Notes: generated by a model not told the origin, from the sequence alone. A DNA stretch of 64,000 nt from Pilatotrama ljubarskyi (GCA_022385805.1 MU277737.1:46298-110297); one strand, 5' to 3'. Counted from the first letter of the stretch, positions 1-12,481 are shown. Translations and numbers: made by a program.

Positions 1-1202
1 CTGTTGAATGATCCTGACAAGATACGTGGGTGAGCGTCCGAAGCGACCCCAAGCAAGAAATGTGGACAGTGCCTTCACCGATCTTTGTCCACGAGACGCA
101 TTGCCGAGCCCTGACACTCTTGCATGCTACGCGCTCCAAGCCATCGGGGTCGAATGGTACATAGCGCGCTTTACGCTCTGCAGAGTCATGAATACCGAAG
201 TGGAAGGATACTAGCACTGGCATGAACGTGCCGACTCGACGTACCGTCCTTGTCGTTGCACAGCCAACGAGTGGAGGTATATGAGAACAGTACCTCGGTG
301 TCCGGGCGTAATGAAGGTACTACATTGTGGATGTAGCGTGGGTCTAGACCTTGCTTAGGGGACTTGGAAAACGGGCTTGAGTGTGGCCAAGGTCGCATCC
401 TCAGCTTCCAGCATGTCTCGTAAGAGAGAAATGTGGACGGTGCCCGCGCAAGACGACTCATGTTGCAAACGACTGTGATTGTACATTCGAACTTCATGCG
501 TAGAGCCGATGTTGATAATTTCAACCTGTAGACATCGTACTCAGCACGTCCACTCAAACAAGGTCATGACGCAAGGTTTGAAGATACAAACCGGCTGCTC
601 CTCATCGGTCATCGCCGATGGGGATCTAGCCGCGCTGTAACAACTGGGGAAAATGGAACGCGCCGGAATTGCACACGGCACAACCGTTGGACTATCCGTC
701 CCGCTTTCCCAGTCTATTACACCCTACTAGAGCCGTTACCTCGGTTGACTAAGCCGGGTCCAGCCACTCTAGTTGTAACGGCCGGGCAGCGCCGGCCGGG
801 CCGTTACACGCGCCGTCCCTTGTCCGATCTGCTCTTTACCGACACATCGGGCGGCTGGGCACTTTTTGAGACATGGATGAAGGGAGCTAGTAGTACAACC
901 AGAATATATGTCAAGTAGTAAGTACAACGGCGAACCTCATCGAGGAACAACCGCGAGCTACGTATACACTTCCAATCACTTCGGAGGGTATATAAGGCGC
1001 CACGTTCAAGGTAATCAGGAAAACCATCCACGCACAGATCTCCCCGTTAACAATACATCCTTGAGTAGAATCCATGTCTTCCACCTCGCCTGACATCCGG
1101 GGCCTCAGCGGGCCTACACCGGGGAAAAGTCGATGCAAAACACAATCGGCCCCGTCGACACGAAGTTATCTGCACGCCGCATGTATCAGCCCCTCTCATC
1201 CC
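1..1202. other. Intergenic, no gene seen
   Basis: This is the 3' flank of the F-box gene that ends at 1203 on the minus strand. Open frames here are short, differ in composition from the window's real exons, and match no family I recognise. No tRNA-like cloverleaf or repeat was noticed. Confidence 0.5.
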
Positions 1203-3521
1203 TCACAAAAAGTCAACTGACAACCACTCACGTTCTCGCCGCACCCCCGGCAAGAGCGGGATATCCGCAGCCACCGGGTCCTGCACAAAGTCCTGCTCGT
1301 CAAAGCTATCCGCGTCGTCCTCCTCAGCGTCCTCCCATTCGTCCTCGTCGTTATCGTCGAGCTCGACAAAGTCCACGTCGATCTCCTCGGCGTTCGCGTC
1401 CGCGGCGGTGCCCAGCCCATTCGCAGGCCCTGCTGCAGGTCCTCCGACAGAGGAGAACGCGCTTTCTTCGATGCCCGGCGCGTCCCAGACCGCATCACCG
1501 GTCGGCTCAGCCGGAGCGCTGGCCCCTGCATCCCAGCCGGCATCCCACTGCTCGCCCGGAGCGTCAGCAGTCGTCTCGGGTCCCCCGGGCACGGTCGCTG
1601 CCGCTGCCATCTCTCCCTCCACCGCACCTTCCGCCTGGACCCCCGCTTCGACCGTCGGACCTTGCCCCTGCCCGCCCGCGCTCGACTCACCCGCAACCAT
1701 CCCCAGCTGCCTAAAGAAATCGATGCTGTCCGGCTTGTACATCGCGTCCCAAACGAAAAACATCTTTGTCTCCGTCATCTGCACGCACGTCACCTTCGCG
1801 AGCTGCCGGCGGTCCGAGTAGTACGGCAGCGCCGCGATGCGGATGTACGGCGCCGACACCCCCGCGTCGATCGCCGCGCGCGGGATGCGGTTCGGGTTCT
1901 CGCGCGCCGCACGGTCGGGGTCGAGCACCCCGTGGTGCGTCGGGTCCAGCGTCAGCACATAGATGCCAGACGTCTGCCACCCAAACGTAATGCGGTGAAA
2001 TGATGAGGGATAGGTGGTGCAAGACAGAGGCGGATGGACGTACCGTGACGACTCCGGCTCTGCCGTGCTCGAACGCGAGGTAGATAGAGAAGTGCTCGTC
2101 CATGCTCTGCCGCTGCGGGAGCGTCTTCCCGATCTCCAGCGTAGCCTTCTCGAGAGGCACTTCACCGCGCGCGACACGCATAAAGTCGCGGATGACGATC
2201 AGTCTGCTGTCGCTCAGCTGGGCAACGATGTCTGCTCCGTCCCGCGAGACGTGGACTTGGCGCAAAAGGCGCGCGTCAGCCCCATGGCGCGAGACTGCTA
2301 CGGCATATATGGACTCACCGGACGAGAATTCAGCATAGGAGGCCGTATAGAGCGCCGTCGTCAGAGTCGGCTCGCCGGGAAGGTACACAATCTCTCCGGC
2401 GGAGGCGATTCCATGACGAGCGACCGCGCGATCCAGCTTGACCGCCAGACGCACGTCCGAGTACACAAGCTGGTAGGACGGGATCTCCAGCACCATCGAC
2501 TGGTTCTCGCGGCTGAACACGCGCAATGCCGAGCTCGAGCACACGAAGACATGCTTCGCGCTCAGCTCGACATAGTTGATATCGCCGACCGCGTTGTCGC
2601 CCTGCACGTTGTCCACCTCGAGGATCAGTTGCCCGGTGCGCACGTCCCACACGTATGCCTTGCGCAGGCCAGCCACGAGCAGCCCAGGGTAGACGAACCG
2701 ATACGCGCGCCCGAACTCGGGGGTATCGATGAGAGCCCACGGACGGAAGTGCCCACGGGGAGAAGACGCCGAGTACTGCAGGGATGCATCTTGCCACGCG
2801 TTCATCTGCGCTTCATCTGGGGGGCAGGCGACGGGTTCCTCGGCGGCATCGTAGAGCGTCTCTAGCCGCCAGACCTCCTTCGAGATGCCGATACGGTCGA
2901 AGATCAGGAAGCCGTTCTCGTACTCGCAGTGAGCGTACCGGCGCACATAACCCTGCGCGCATCAGCCAAGTCAGGACGTACTGATCGGTCCGAGGGGAGA
3001 GGTCGCACCGTGCCGAGCCTCCAGAGGACTTCCGTCGTCTCCATGTCAAAGACGGTGAGTCCTCCGAACTCGTGTGTGGTGATGACAAGGCCATGCTTTT
3101 CGTCGACCTTGATACGGTGGACATCATATGGATGCCCGCCGTAGAACTCGGGCGTCCCTCCGACGCCAGCGCCCGTCCAGTTCTTCTGTAATTGGAAGTA
3201 CTTCCGGCCTAGAACGCGAGGAAATGAGCGAATCACGATTGGCATAATACATAAGCGAGAAGGCCCACAATACTGATACCAATCTGGGACGTCCTGGAGG
3301 AACTTGAGGCATCGCGCTTCCTTTGCTTGTGGCAGAAGCGTGTCGAGGGAGTCCACGAAATGGTGGAGGAGGGCGGCGTGGTGGTAGATGGTCGACTGGT
3401 TCGTGGTGAAGAAGTCATTCCAACGCCTTGCGATCAATCTGACGTTCCGGAGTGACTGCAGGGGCAGATAGGACAAGACGCGGAGGACAAGCTCGGTAGG
3501 AAGCACATCGATCGAGGCCAT
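1203..3521 (-). CDS. F-box protein with predicted beta-propeller region
   Basis: Probable substrate adaptor of an SCF ubiquitin ligase. The ATG at 3521-3519 opens directly into an F-box (residues about 4-45; core LPTELVLRVLSYLPLQSLRN), followed by the W-rich linker usual in mushroom F-box proteins and then blade-like beta segments (for example GLVITTHEFGGLTVFD). The C-terminal ~150 residues are acidic and low in complexity (D/E/A/G-rich). Four exons (3521-3269, 3208-3009, 2952-2044, 1973-1203) give 710 aa; all three introns are 56-70 nt with GT..AG ends and restore one frame. An unspliced reading through the first intron is also open but breaks the conserved CRKYFQLQKNW join, so I prefer splicing. 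F-box proteins of this size are abundant in agaricomycetes. The target is unknown. Confidence 0.88.
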
Positions 3522-4428
3522 GATTCCTATGTTATAATCTGTTCTGCATGTCGATGAGTCTACATCCCATCGCGGCAACTACTAGCCGTCAAGGAGCATC
3601 GGTGCCCATTCAAATAAGGCCCAAGGCCGGGCTTACACCGAGAGGTGTATGTGTCATAGCGAGGATAATAGGTGAGGATGCGCTACGAGGGAGACGCCCA
3701 GGGCAGCGAACGCGAGCCGACTTCGCGAAGAGGTTGGCGGAACGTCCGCGCTTAGCGATCGCTGACCAGCGCGCCCTTGAGCGTGTACCACGCCGCGCAC
3801 GATGGCAGCATAGCATGTCTGCGCACGCGCTGTTCTTCGCAGAGAATGAGAGAGAAGGCGGGCTTCGTGATGGGGATGCGCGAGGACGACCGCTGCCTCT
3901 TCAAACGCGCGATACAACGAACGCGAGACGGAGCCGTTCTCAATAGCTGTGTCTCAGGAACGCGTCGGAATAAAAAGCAGGAATAGACAGACGGTCTGCG
4001 AAGGGGCGGGCGGGCGAGTCAGGGGAGATTTGTCAACTCACCCAGAACGACCTTCCTGATCGAGTGATGGCACTGCTTGGATCCACAATCACACCGCCAC
4101 AGCAGCCTCCTCGAGCGCAGTGTCGCGCGTCGTCAGAAAGCAGGCACTCGAGGGCAACGACCGCGCGCTCGGCGGACTTGTTCAGAGAGAACGAGAGTCG
4201 GATGGGCGGATGGGCGTCGGGTCGCAGAGGGCCAGGATGAGCCTCAGTCGCCGTGTCTAGGCGCCCAGTGGCTGCATTGGGCAGGTGCCACGTGCGACGG
4301 GCGCTCCACGACTGCGCTGAGCCGCTTCTGAGAGTGTCAGTCTGTGTCCTCGACCAGCTCTCCTCTCTTTCTCTTGCTCTTCCACCTTCCCCTACCTCGT
4401 CTCTTAATCCGTACATACTCTCGCAATA
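3522..4428. promoter_or_regulatory. Shared divergent promoter region
   Basis: A 907-nt spacer between the start of the F-box gene (minus) and the start of the SWIB gene (plus), so it must hold both promoters and 5' leaders. The 100 nt just before 4429 are pyrimidine-rich (CT-rich stretches), as is common before fungal start codons. Several overlapping open frames occur at 3.6-3.95 kb, but none has recognisable content. Confidence 0.5.
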
Positions 4429-5379
4429 ATGTCCTTCGACGTCCAGGCCCTCGAGCCAAAAATCCGCGCCATCCTCTCCGCCCCTGGCACCGACCTCGCC
4501 ACGATCTCCGCAAAACGCGTCCGCAAGGAGCTCGCAGAACACGACCCCGCACTCACCCCCGAGCTCCTCAAGGAGAAGAAGGACGAGATCGACGCAATTA
4601 TCACACGCGTCTACGAAGAGGTCAGCGCAGCTCAGAACAACAACGGCGCGGCAAAGTCAGAAGAGGACGACGAGGACGCCTCCTCCACCGGCGCCGCAAA
4701 GCGCAAGCGCGCAGACGCGTCCGACCCAGACGACGACGAACCCGCCCCCGCAAAACCAAAGAAGGCGAAGCAGAAGAAGGAGCTCACCGACGAGGAGCTC
4801 GCCCGCCAGCTCTCCAACGAGATCAACGGCAGGCAGCGCGCCTCCCGCGCAGCTGCCTCCTCCAAGGCAAAGGCCAACGGCTCCAAGCGCGGCAAGAAGG
4901 GCCCCAAGAGCTCTGCCACCGTCGCGTCTGACGGCGAGGCGGGAGACAGCGACGGCGAAGCGAAACCCAAGAAGCGTGGCGGCGGCTTCAAGAAGGAATA
5001 CGTCCTCAGGTCAGTCCGCGTCTCTTGATTGCTCGACCGCTTGCCATCGCGCATACGTCGAACTGAACGCTTCCCGACACGTCCAGTGAGCCTCTCGCCG
5101 CGCTGCTCAAGACCGACAAGCTCTCGCGGCCGCAGACCGTGAAGCAGCTCTGGGACCACATCAAGGCGAATAACATGCAGAACCCGGAGAACAAGAAGGA
5201 GATCATCTGCGACGACAGCTTCAAGGCCATCTTCAAGTGCGACAGGATCGACATGTTCAAGATGAACAAAGAGCTCGGCCAGTAAGCCCTTCTCCCCGCC
5301 TCAACACGCGCGCGACGCCAGAGCCACTCACGTTCTCTCTTTTACAAGACATTTGCATGAGCCCCAGCCCGCATCGTGA
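4429..5379 (+). CDS. DEK_C and SWIB/MDM2 domain chromatin protein
   Basis: Likely a nuclear chromatin or transcription factor related to fungal Tri1/Uaf30-type proteins. Residues about 4-63 match the DEK C-terminal-type helical domain (VQALEPKIRAIL...). A long lysine/acidic linker with nuclear-localisation-like KKAKQKK and KKRGGGFKKE patches follows. Residues about 186-262 form a SWIB domain (SEPLAALL, KQLWDHIKANNMQ, MFKMNKELGQHL). Three exons (4429-5009, 5087-5281, 5349-5379) give 268 aa. The last intron is needed because the SWIB end, GQHLHEP, lies in a 31-nt terminal exon. Yeast Uaf30 belongs to the Pol I upstream activating factor and Tri1 is its paralogue; which role applies here cannot be decided. 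It converges on the PTAR1-like gene 260 nt downstream. Confidence 0.9.
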
Positions 5380-5638
5380 TCTTGGGAGAGCAAAGTGTAC
5401 CGTTTGCAATTTCCTCGTCAACATGCTGCGCTACCTCACCAGCCTACACAACACCGACCATCACCGCACGATGCATCCGTCTTTCGACTTCATATACGCA
5501 CTGAACACTGAGTCCATCTTTTCTCTCGGTTCTCTCTGGGACGCGAGGTGTCTGCCTGTCGCCGAGTTAGTACTCCTGTCCATAATGCTCCCTTGTACAC
5601 TACAATGCTTCTAAATACGCCTGTACGGTTCGGGTGTG

Positions 5639-7083
5639 TCACCGCGAGTATTCGCCCTGTCTCACTTTGCCGGTCTTCCCCGCAAGCAGTCCATCAAGAG
5701 CGAGACCTCTGCACCCCCCCGCTGCTGCTGCGATGTCGCGAACGACGCGTTCGTCTGCTGCCAAGCCTCCCTCCTGCGTGCCCAGCAATCAGCACAAGCA
5801 GTTTCAACTGCACACGACGCGTACAGACCTTCCACCGCAACCACGCGAGGAACCTCACCGCATGGTTCCGCACCAGGGCGCATTCCCCAAATGCACCGCC
5901 GGACACGACGCTCGCACCCTCCGCACTCCCATCCCTGAGAATTCGTTCGGCGAAAGTGCGCGCCTCGACCAGCAATGCGCCAGGACCCGGCGCCAGGGCA
6001 TGTCCTGCGCGCGAGAGGGAAAGAGCTCCGCGGAGATACAGCCATAGCGACTCGTGTGCCGGGTACGCCTGCACGAGCGACCACGCGTGCTCGCACGCAG
6101 TCTCCCTCTCCTCCTCACTCGGCACCGTGGACGCGTCGGCCCGCGCCCTTCGCCCAGCCCCGCTCTCAGCAAGCCTGCGCGCGAGCACCTCCAGCCGACA
6201 CGCGTACTGCATCGCAGAGTAGTCCGAGACGTGCCTCTCGATCCACTCCCGGACGCGCGCCCGCTCCCCGCGCCACGCATGCACCATCGCGTCCGCGTGC
6301 GCGTCTTCACGTCCTTGCGTCCGGATGCGCGCGACCAGCGCCTCGGCACAGAGATACCGATGCGTCCATGCGTGGTAGTTCCGCGGGTAGACCTCGCACG
6401 CCCGCACGACGACCGCGACCTCCGTGCGAAACGCGTCCGCGTCGAGCTCGACGCCGTGTAGCGAGTCCTCTCCGTCGCCCACTACGTCCGATGTGCGTGA
6501 GCCCATCGCCTCAGGGTAGATGCGTCGGAGGAGCCAGCGGCGATGATGCCAGAGAAGAGACTGCTTCGCGCCCTCGTGCAGCGTAAGGAGCGCAGACGCG
6601 AACCGCAGCTCGTACGCCGCGTCGACCGCCCGCAGCTGGACGAGCCGCTTCCTGGCGTTCAGCGCGCTCTGGTGCGCCGGATTCACAAGCAGTAGGACCG
6701 CAGTAGACGCGAGTGCCTCCCTAACCTCCGCTTCTGTCAGCTCGGACCCTGTCGTGAGGTGTGAGGCACGAAGCCGGGCGCGACAGCGTCGGAAGACCGG
6801 GACGCTCTCGAGGTAGGCTTTATACGCGAGCTTCTGGGGCACGCCGAGGTTTCCTTCGATGTAGAGGAAAGGCGCGTGTTGCCTCGCATCTGCGGGCATG
6901 TCTGCAGCGAGCCATTCCGCACCGTCACCGGGGAGCAGCTCTGTCGACGATCTGCAGGGATGTCGGATAGTCAGATACAAGCCTTGGGAGCACCGTCCAG
7001 GGAGCTGCTGACGAGCATGCTCACGGAGGAATGCTCAGCAGCTGACCGAGCTTTGCAGACAGCGCGGAGGGCTCAGATTGCAT
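5639..7083 (-). CDS. Protein prenyltransferase alpha-subunit repeat protein (PTAR1-like)
   Basis: Contains helical repeats of the prenyltransferase alpha-subunit family, seen as LWHHRRWLLRR, YPRNYHAWTHRYLC, SDYSAMQYACRL and HESLWLYLRG, each with the central W/Y-x-x-R pattern. Overall layout and the NLGVPQKLAYKAY start of the body match PTAR1, an accessory alpha-like subunit linked to Rab geranylgeranylation, better than farnesyl- or geranylgeranyltransferase alpha itself. Exon 1 (7083-7025) encodes a short leader from an ATG; exon 2 is 6951-5829; exon 3 is 5773-5639; total 438 aa. The last intron (55 nt) is less certain: the frame also stays open to 5694 without it, but the spliced tail has a more protein-like composition. 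Human PTAR1 is about 400 aa, so the length fits. Confidence 0.82.
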
Positions 7084-7454
7084 TGTGTCTTTTCTAGACT
7101 TGTTGGACACCCTCTGTCTGAAGACTTGAGGCTGTCTAATAGAAGCTCAGTATCTGCACTAACACTGTGCTTTCTGCGAGCATGCATACCGCTAGACTCG
7201 GTTCAATAGGAACGACGCAGCGATCGTAGCATACTAGCCGTGAGTCGACGTCGCCTCCCACTCCTTAGACGCCCGCAGCATACCGGCGAAAGTCGAAGAG
7301 ACTCAAGCTTATTACTGACCACGACGAACCAATGGCCCATGCCAGCACCGAAGCGTGTGCGACCATCAAGTCGCACGTCGTCACAGTGACTCCAGGAGCA
7401 GAATTATGCTCGTCCAATTCGATGCTTTAATAGTACATCCACGTCCCCCGGACC
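7084..7454. other. Spacer between two minus-strand genes
   Basis: 371 nt between the 3' end of HRD3 (7455) and the start of the PTAR1-like gene (7083). It must contain the PTAR1-like promoter and the HRD3 terminator. No TATA box stands out. Confidence 0.4.
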
Positions 7455-10400
7455 CTAACGCAAAATCGCCCACTCATCCTGCGCAGGATCCCCCGGCGGC
7501 GGGAACACACCCAGATCCGCAGCTGGCTCAGGCTGAGGCTGCTGTCCCTGCTGGCCCTGGGCATTCCCGTTCGCCTGTCTGCGCTGCTCCTCCTCCTGCC
7601 GCAGCCGCTCCACCCACCGCCCACGCACGTACAGCAGCACCGACACCAGCAGACACAGCACCACCAGCAACATCGTCTCCGCGAACTCGTCCACGTCCTC
7701 CTCCTCGCGGTACCGGTTCCCCCGCATCGCCGCGTCAAAGTAGTCTTCCGGGCCAAAGTCGGCGTCCCTGTCCCTCTCTGCTGCTTCTGCCTGGCGTCGT
7801 TCTCGCGCCCACTGCAAGACGTGAGCATAAGCAGGCGATTCTTTTGGTTTGAGAGTCGAGACACACCTGCACGGGATCCTCCTCGTCTCGCGCGACGCGC
7901 TCTGGGTCATGTCCGCGCTTACGCCTGTTGAACTCGTCGCGCGCCTTGCCCATGTACCACGGTCCGTCATCCAACTCCTCGCCCTCCTCGAGTGCAGGCT
8001 GGCCATTCTGGTCCCGGCCACCATCGATCTCTCGGGCGTCCGGGTGATCGTAATACGACCGGCCTGTAGTAACGGACACGCTTAGAAACACGCAGCATCC
8101 GATTGAACGTACGAACGTACCATCTTCATCACCTTCCCAGAAGCTCAGGCCGTTCTTGCCACCCATAAGCGTATGCCACAGGCTCCGCGCATGCAGCTTG
8201 ATCAAAGACAACAGCACCGGCAGGTACGCTTCGCTGTTGGTCTCATACGCGAGGTCATAGTGCCGCTTGGCAAGATGGAAGTCCTGCGAGACCCACGAGA
8301 TCAGCGCTGCCCCCGCACAATCAGGACGAGCCGGCTTACCTGAGGGACGCCAATGCCATTCTCGTACATCCAGCCGAGGTTCCACATCGCGAGCGCGCTC
8401 ATCTGCGTATCCGCCGCGGACTGGTAGTACCCTGCAGCCTTCTCCCAGCGCACAGACTCGGGCTCGTCCGGCACGCCCAGCCCATGGTAGTAGTAGTCTC
8501 CGACCTTGACCAAGGCATCGACGTTCCGCTGCGCAGCGGACCGTATCCACTGCGTCAGGGCTAGTCGCGCGGTATCATTCGACGGCGAGTACGGCGCGAA
8601 ACGCGTGAAGCGGAGGATACTCTTGTCTGTGATAAGAGATGAATCAGACCCAGTATTCTTGCAGCCCGCGTATAAATTCTCACCTTGATCGAGGACATAT
8701 GCAAGATTGTTCTGCGCAACCTCGTATCCCCTCTCCGCAGCGATCCACCACCGCAGCATCGCCATCTCACTTCCTCTCTCCGTCCCCAGGTTCCACAAGT
8801 CGTCAGCCTCCTTCAAGAGGTTGTCGTCCCAGGTGCCCCGTTCAGCGACCAGCTTGTAGAACGACACTGCAATAGCGCACGAGCTGCCCGCGATTTCCGG
8901 AGGAACCATCGACGCCCGTGCTTGTCTCGCCTGGATGTCGGCGAGGTAGTAGTACGCCTCGAAGGGAGAACCTTGCCGGAGCGCAGTCTCGAAGTAGGCT
9001 GTCGCGCGCTTTATGTCTCCGCGCTCTACGTCGGCTCAGATTGATGTAAGACATGAAGTGTGTTTCTAAGAAGACCTACCGTAGTGGTACTTCCCTATGT
9101 TCACCTGCGCCTCGGCCAGTTCCTGCGTCGCAGCAGCCGCGAAGTAATGCATCGCCTTCTTGAGATCCTTCTTCCCGTCCACCAAACCGTCACGCCAGAT
9201 GATACCCAGCCCGTTATGGCACTCCTTCTCGCCATACTCCGCGCCGCGCTCGAACCACATTTTCGCAATAGCCGCATCCTGCTTGACGCCCTCCCCGCGC
9301 AAGTACATCCGTCCCAGGTATCCAGCAGCGAGGGCCGCGTAACCGATCTGCGCAGGGCCTTCTTCCTTCGTGGAGACGTGAGGCTGACGAGGGTTGGCTG
9401 GGTCGCGCGGCCATACCTGGCGCGCGATCCTCAAAAAGTAGTGCCGAGCGCGGTGGAAGTCCCTGGGTATTGCGCTGGCACCGTCTCCTCCAGAAGCGAT
9501 GCCTCCATGCGCACCATAGATACTGCCCTGGTAGAAGATCTTGCCGAGGCGATACGCAAAGTCGATCTCGCCGCGGTCCGCGTTGAACTAGGACAGGTCA
9601 GTTGCTATGTACGTGGACTTACCCATTGCAACCTACCAGGTAGTACTCGAGGAGGTCTTCCCATGTCTCACCGGCAGCGCGGGCATTCGCAGTCTTTATG
9701 ACTGGGCGGGCCGCGTTGAGCCCGGTGGATGCTACGCTCGCACCAGGTCCGTATACTCCTCCAGCCAGGTCGGATAGTCGAGGGGGCAGCAGGGGTAGTG
9801 TTCGCCCGCCGGGCGGTCCCGAGAGGAATTTGGCCATAGCTACAGTGATGTAAGCGGCATTCGCAGTCTCATCGCTGGTTCCCGGCCTACCTTGCTCCGC
9901 GGCATCCTCGTACCAGTCCAGTGCTGCCATGCAGTTCTCTGCTACCCCGATTCCGGACCAGTAGCGGTAACCCAGCGCCATTTGTGCGCCCTTGTCGTTT
10001 CCATGAGCGGCAAACGTAAGGTAGAGCTGCGCCTTTGCTTGGTCCACTGGAACGACGCTATGATAGCCTGTGCTGTGGAGGAAACCGACTAGTGCTTGGG
10101 AGGAGGCGTTACCGGTGAGATGTGCGTGGGTGTCGAATGACTGGTAAGCGGCTGAAGGGTCCGCAGGAAAGTACGCATTGGGAGGGAACTAAGGCCGCGC
10201 TGTTAGGGGAATGGGGCTACGTCTCCAAGAGCGACTCACAAGAGACAGTTGACCGAGTGTATACAGCGCGTCCGTGTTCCCCAGATCTGCCGCGTGCTGA
10301 AGAAGGTCGATGACCTTGACTGCCTTGCCTCGGAACTCCTCTTCTCGTTTTCGCCCGCTCGACAGTTCTCGCCCGAGGTAGTCCGTGACGGAGGTAGGAA

Positions 10401-10838
10401 GCCACGAATGGTTCTTGAGCTTGACGACTATTCGCATAGCACTAGCGATGGGCCCTTGGCCCTGTATGCTTGGAAGGAATGAGGAGAGGGGGTATCCAGA
10501 GGAATGGTGATTTGGCTCTTCGGACTGCATGGGCGGAAGGGCGGTCAAGGTGGCGAGTGTCGACATGGCCTGTTTGTACGCCCTGGAAGCTGAGCCATTA
10601 GAATCAGGGACAATGTCTTGCGTGGTGTTCGGAGCGAGCTACCTTCAAGTGCAGGGTCAATGGCCTCTGTAGGCTCGGGCCGTTTGCTGGACGCGTCTAC
10701 GTCCTAGAGATATATTCAGTGAAACGCTATATGGAGCTACGTCGGTATACTCACATTCGCACCAGCGAGGGCAGCGAAGGCGACGATGCAGAAGGTGGCG
10801 AGGCTGGCTTTGCGCATCCTGCTCTTCTTGGACGGCAT
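7455..10838 (-). CDS. HRD3: HRD3/SEL1L, Sel1-repeat ER-associated degradation factor
   Basis: ER-membrane partner of the Hrd1 ubiquitin ligase; the lumenal Sel1 repeats select misfolded proteins. The ATG at 10838-10836 starts a signal peptide (basic MPSKKSRMRK, then the hydrophobic core LATFCIVAFAALAGA). Sel1-type repeats recur through most of the chain (GNDKGAQMALGYRYWSGIG, YLGRMYLRGEGVKQD, ECHNGLGIIWRDGL, AMWNLGWMYENGIG). Near the C terminus there is one transmembrane segment (LLVVLCLLVSVLLYV) and a Gln/Pro-rich cytosolic tail. Eleven exons: 10838-10755, 10703-10643, 10589-10240, 10188-9891, 9839-9637, 9587-9080, 9034-8684, 8626-8340, 8283-8121, 8063-7867, 7811-7455, with ten introns of 45-57 nt; total 952 aa. 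This is somewhat longer than yeast Hrd3 (833 aa). Every junction keeps phase. Confidence 0.92.
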
Positions 10839-11188
10839 GGTACGCGATGCACCATGCAACACGCGGGAGACGTCGTGGTCGGTGGTAAAGCAGGAGTGTG
10901 TCCGAGTCCGGTGGCCACGTCTGGTACACGTCGGCGCGGGCGCGCGTTCCCGCGCTTACGGGTTGCTTACCAGGTAAGTAGTCTGCTTCAAGCTGGGCTT
11001 GCACGCCTTTAGCTTCGGGTAACGCTGGTCTTACCTCCACTACCGCGTTTTACTTATCCAGTAATCCCACGGTAACAGACCGATGACCATTGCGTAATGG
11101 AAGCGCTCGAGTGACCTCAGCCGCGAGGATGAACTCCATCCGCTGCTCTGCACTTGCACGACGACCACCTTCCTGTTAGACTCGGCGT
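10839..11188. promoter_or_regulatory. Divergent promoter between HRD3 and the SAP/ankyrin-like gene
   Basis: 350 nt separating two head-to-head genes. No clear TATA element or repeat was seen; an in-frame stop (TAG) in the only upstream ATG frame supports 11189 as the downstream start. Confidence 0.4.
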
Positions 11189-12481
11189 ATGGCTGTAAGT
11201 GCTTCACCATGCGCGATACCAGTTCTGCTTTTGCTGACTTTACGGAAGAGTTATGACCGCTCTATAGAACAAGTCCACGAAGCGTACCGCCGCCTCACGC
11301 ACGAACAGCTCGTTCTCTTTCTCAAAGTCCGTTCCTTACCCACCACCGGTTCGGACGCAGAGCTCGCGTCCAGGCTCGCCCAGTTTGACATCCACACCTA
11401 CCATTTCCCCTCCAAAGACGGCCACAGCGGGCGGCAGACACCCAAGGACCACCATGACGTCCCCAAGCCGCGCGGACGGCAAGTCCTCGCGCCCGATCTC
11501 CCCGTCGAAATCCTCGCAGACATAATGGACCACATCGGAGACTGGGAGCTCGCCAAAGCCGTCGGTGTTCCTACATCTCTTCCCCAGCCCATTCCCTGGG
11601 CACGCGCGAACGCATGCGACCACGCCATCCTCACCGGCTACATACCCCTCATCCGCGCTGCCGATCCCGCCACAAATAAACCCACAAAGGTCAGCGCGGT
11701 GCTGGCGGTGCGCTTCAGCTACGTGAACGTCCTAGAGTACCTCTTCACCCATCACCGCTCCGTCTTCCTCTCCATGTACAGAGACGACCTCCTGCCTATC
11801 ACCGCCTCCCTCCACGGCCGCACCGCGGTCCTATCCTGGTGGAAACACACCCGAGATCATCATCCAGACGTCCTTCCTCCTCCCAAACCCGAGTCCATTG
11901 CTGAAGCTATAGACGGGGCCTCCCGCAACGGCCAGGTCGCCTCGCTCGACTGGTGGCTGCACTCCGGCTTCCCCTTCGAGTACACCGAAGCCGCGCTCGA
12001 GAGCGCATCTGCCAAAAACCGGATCGCGGTCCTCGATTGGTGGAAGGAGAAAAGCCTCAGTCCACAATACCGTCTCCCGCTCAAGATCGGCCGAGTGATG
12101 GACATGGCGAGCACCGCCGGACACGTCGAAGCCCTCGAGTGGTGGGCAAGCTCGCAGCTTGAGCCAAAGTACGACCGGCAAGCTCTCTACCACGCGAGCT
12201 GTCACGGCAAGGTCGAGGTTCTGCAGTGGTGGCTCGGCAGCGGGCTCCAGATGATCTTCGACCAGGAGGCTCTCACCGGCGCCTCGCGGCACAACCGTCC
12301 GGAGGTGCTCGAGTGGTGGGACAAGAGCGGTCTGCCAATACAGTACCGAATGTGCGACATCGAGGAGGCGCTGGAGGACGCGATTGGCGGAGGCGAGGAG
12401 GCGCGCGAGTGGTGGCGGCGGAAGGGCGTCGACTTCAACGCGAACGACAAGGAGTGGTCGAAGCTGCAGTACCTGAACTGA
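11189..12481 (+). CDS. SAP-domain protein with ankyrin-like WW repeats
   Basis: Starts with ATG GCT followed by a predicted 54-nt intron (11195-11248; donor GTAAGT, branch-like CTGAC, acceptor GGAAG), then one exon to the stop; 412 aa. Residues about 15-50 read as a SAP-like helix-turn-helix (LTHEQLVLFLKVRSL, then GSDAELASRLAQFD), a fold used for DNA/chromatin binding. A following stretch, APDLPVEILADIMDHI, resembles an F-box start. The C-terminal half has at least six helical repeats of about 38-45 residues, each ending in a double Trp (VLSWWK, SLDWWLHSG, VLDWWKEK, ALEWWASS, VLQWWLGSG, VLEWWDKSG). Such repeats are a divergent ankyrin type found in basidiomycete and oomycete proteins. Without splicing, the N terminus would be hydrophobic and less plausible. 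Function unknown. Confidence 0.82.
   Translation: MAVSASPCAIPVLLLLTLRKSYDRSIEQVHEAYRRLTHEQLVLFLKVRSLPTTGSDAELASRLAQFDIHTYHFPSKDGHSGRQTPKDHHDVPKPRGRQVLAPDLPVEILADIMDHIGDWELAKAVGVPTSLPQPIPWARANACDHAILTGYIPLIRAADPATNKPTKVSAVLAVRFSYVNVLEYLFTHHRSVFLSMYRDDLLPITASLHGRTAVLSWWKHTRDHHPDVLPPPKPESIAEAIDGASRNGQVASLDWWLHSGFPFEYTEAALESASAKNRIAVLDWWKEKSLSPQYRLPLKIGRVMDMASTAGHVEALEWWASSQLEPKYDRQALYHASCHGKVEVLQWWLGSGLQMIFDQEALTGASRHNRPEVLEWWDKSGLPIQYRMCDIEEALEDAIGGGEEAREWWRRKGVDFNANDKEWSKLQYLN

Noticed and set aside
1408..1821. 137-codon plus-strand frame over the F-box gene
   Set aside because: Opposite the low-complexity acidic tail of the F-box protein, whose spliced frame is well supported.
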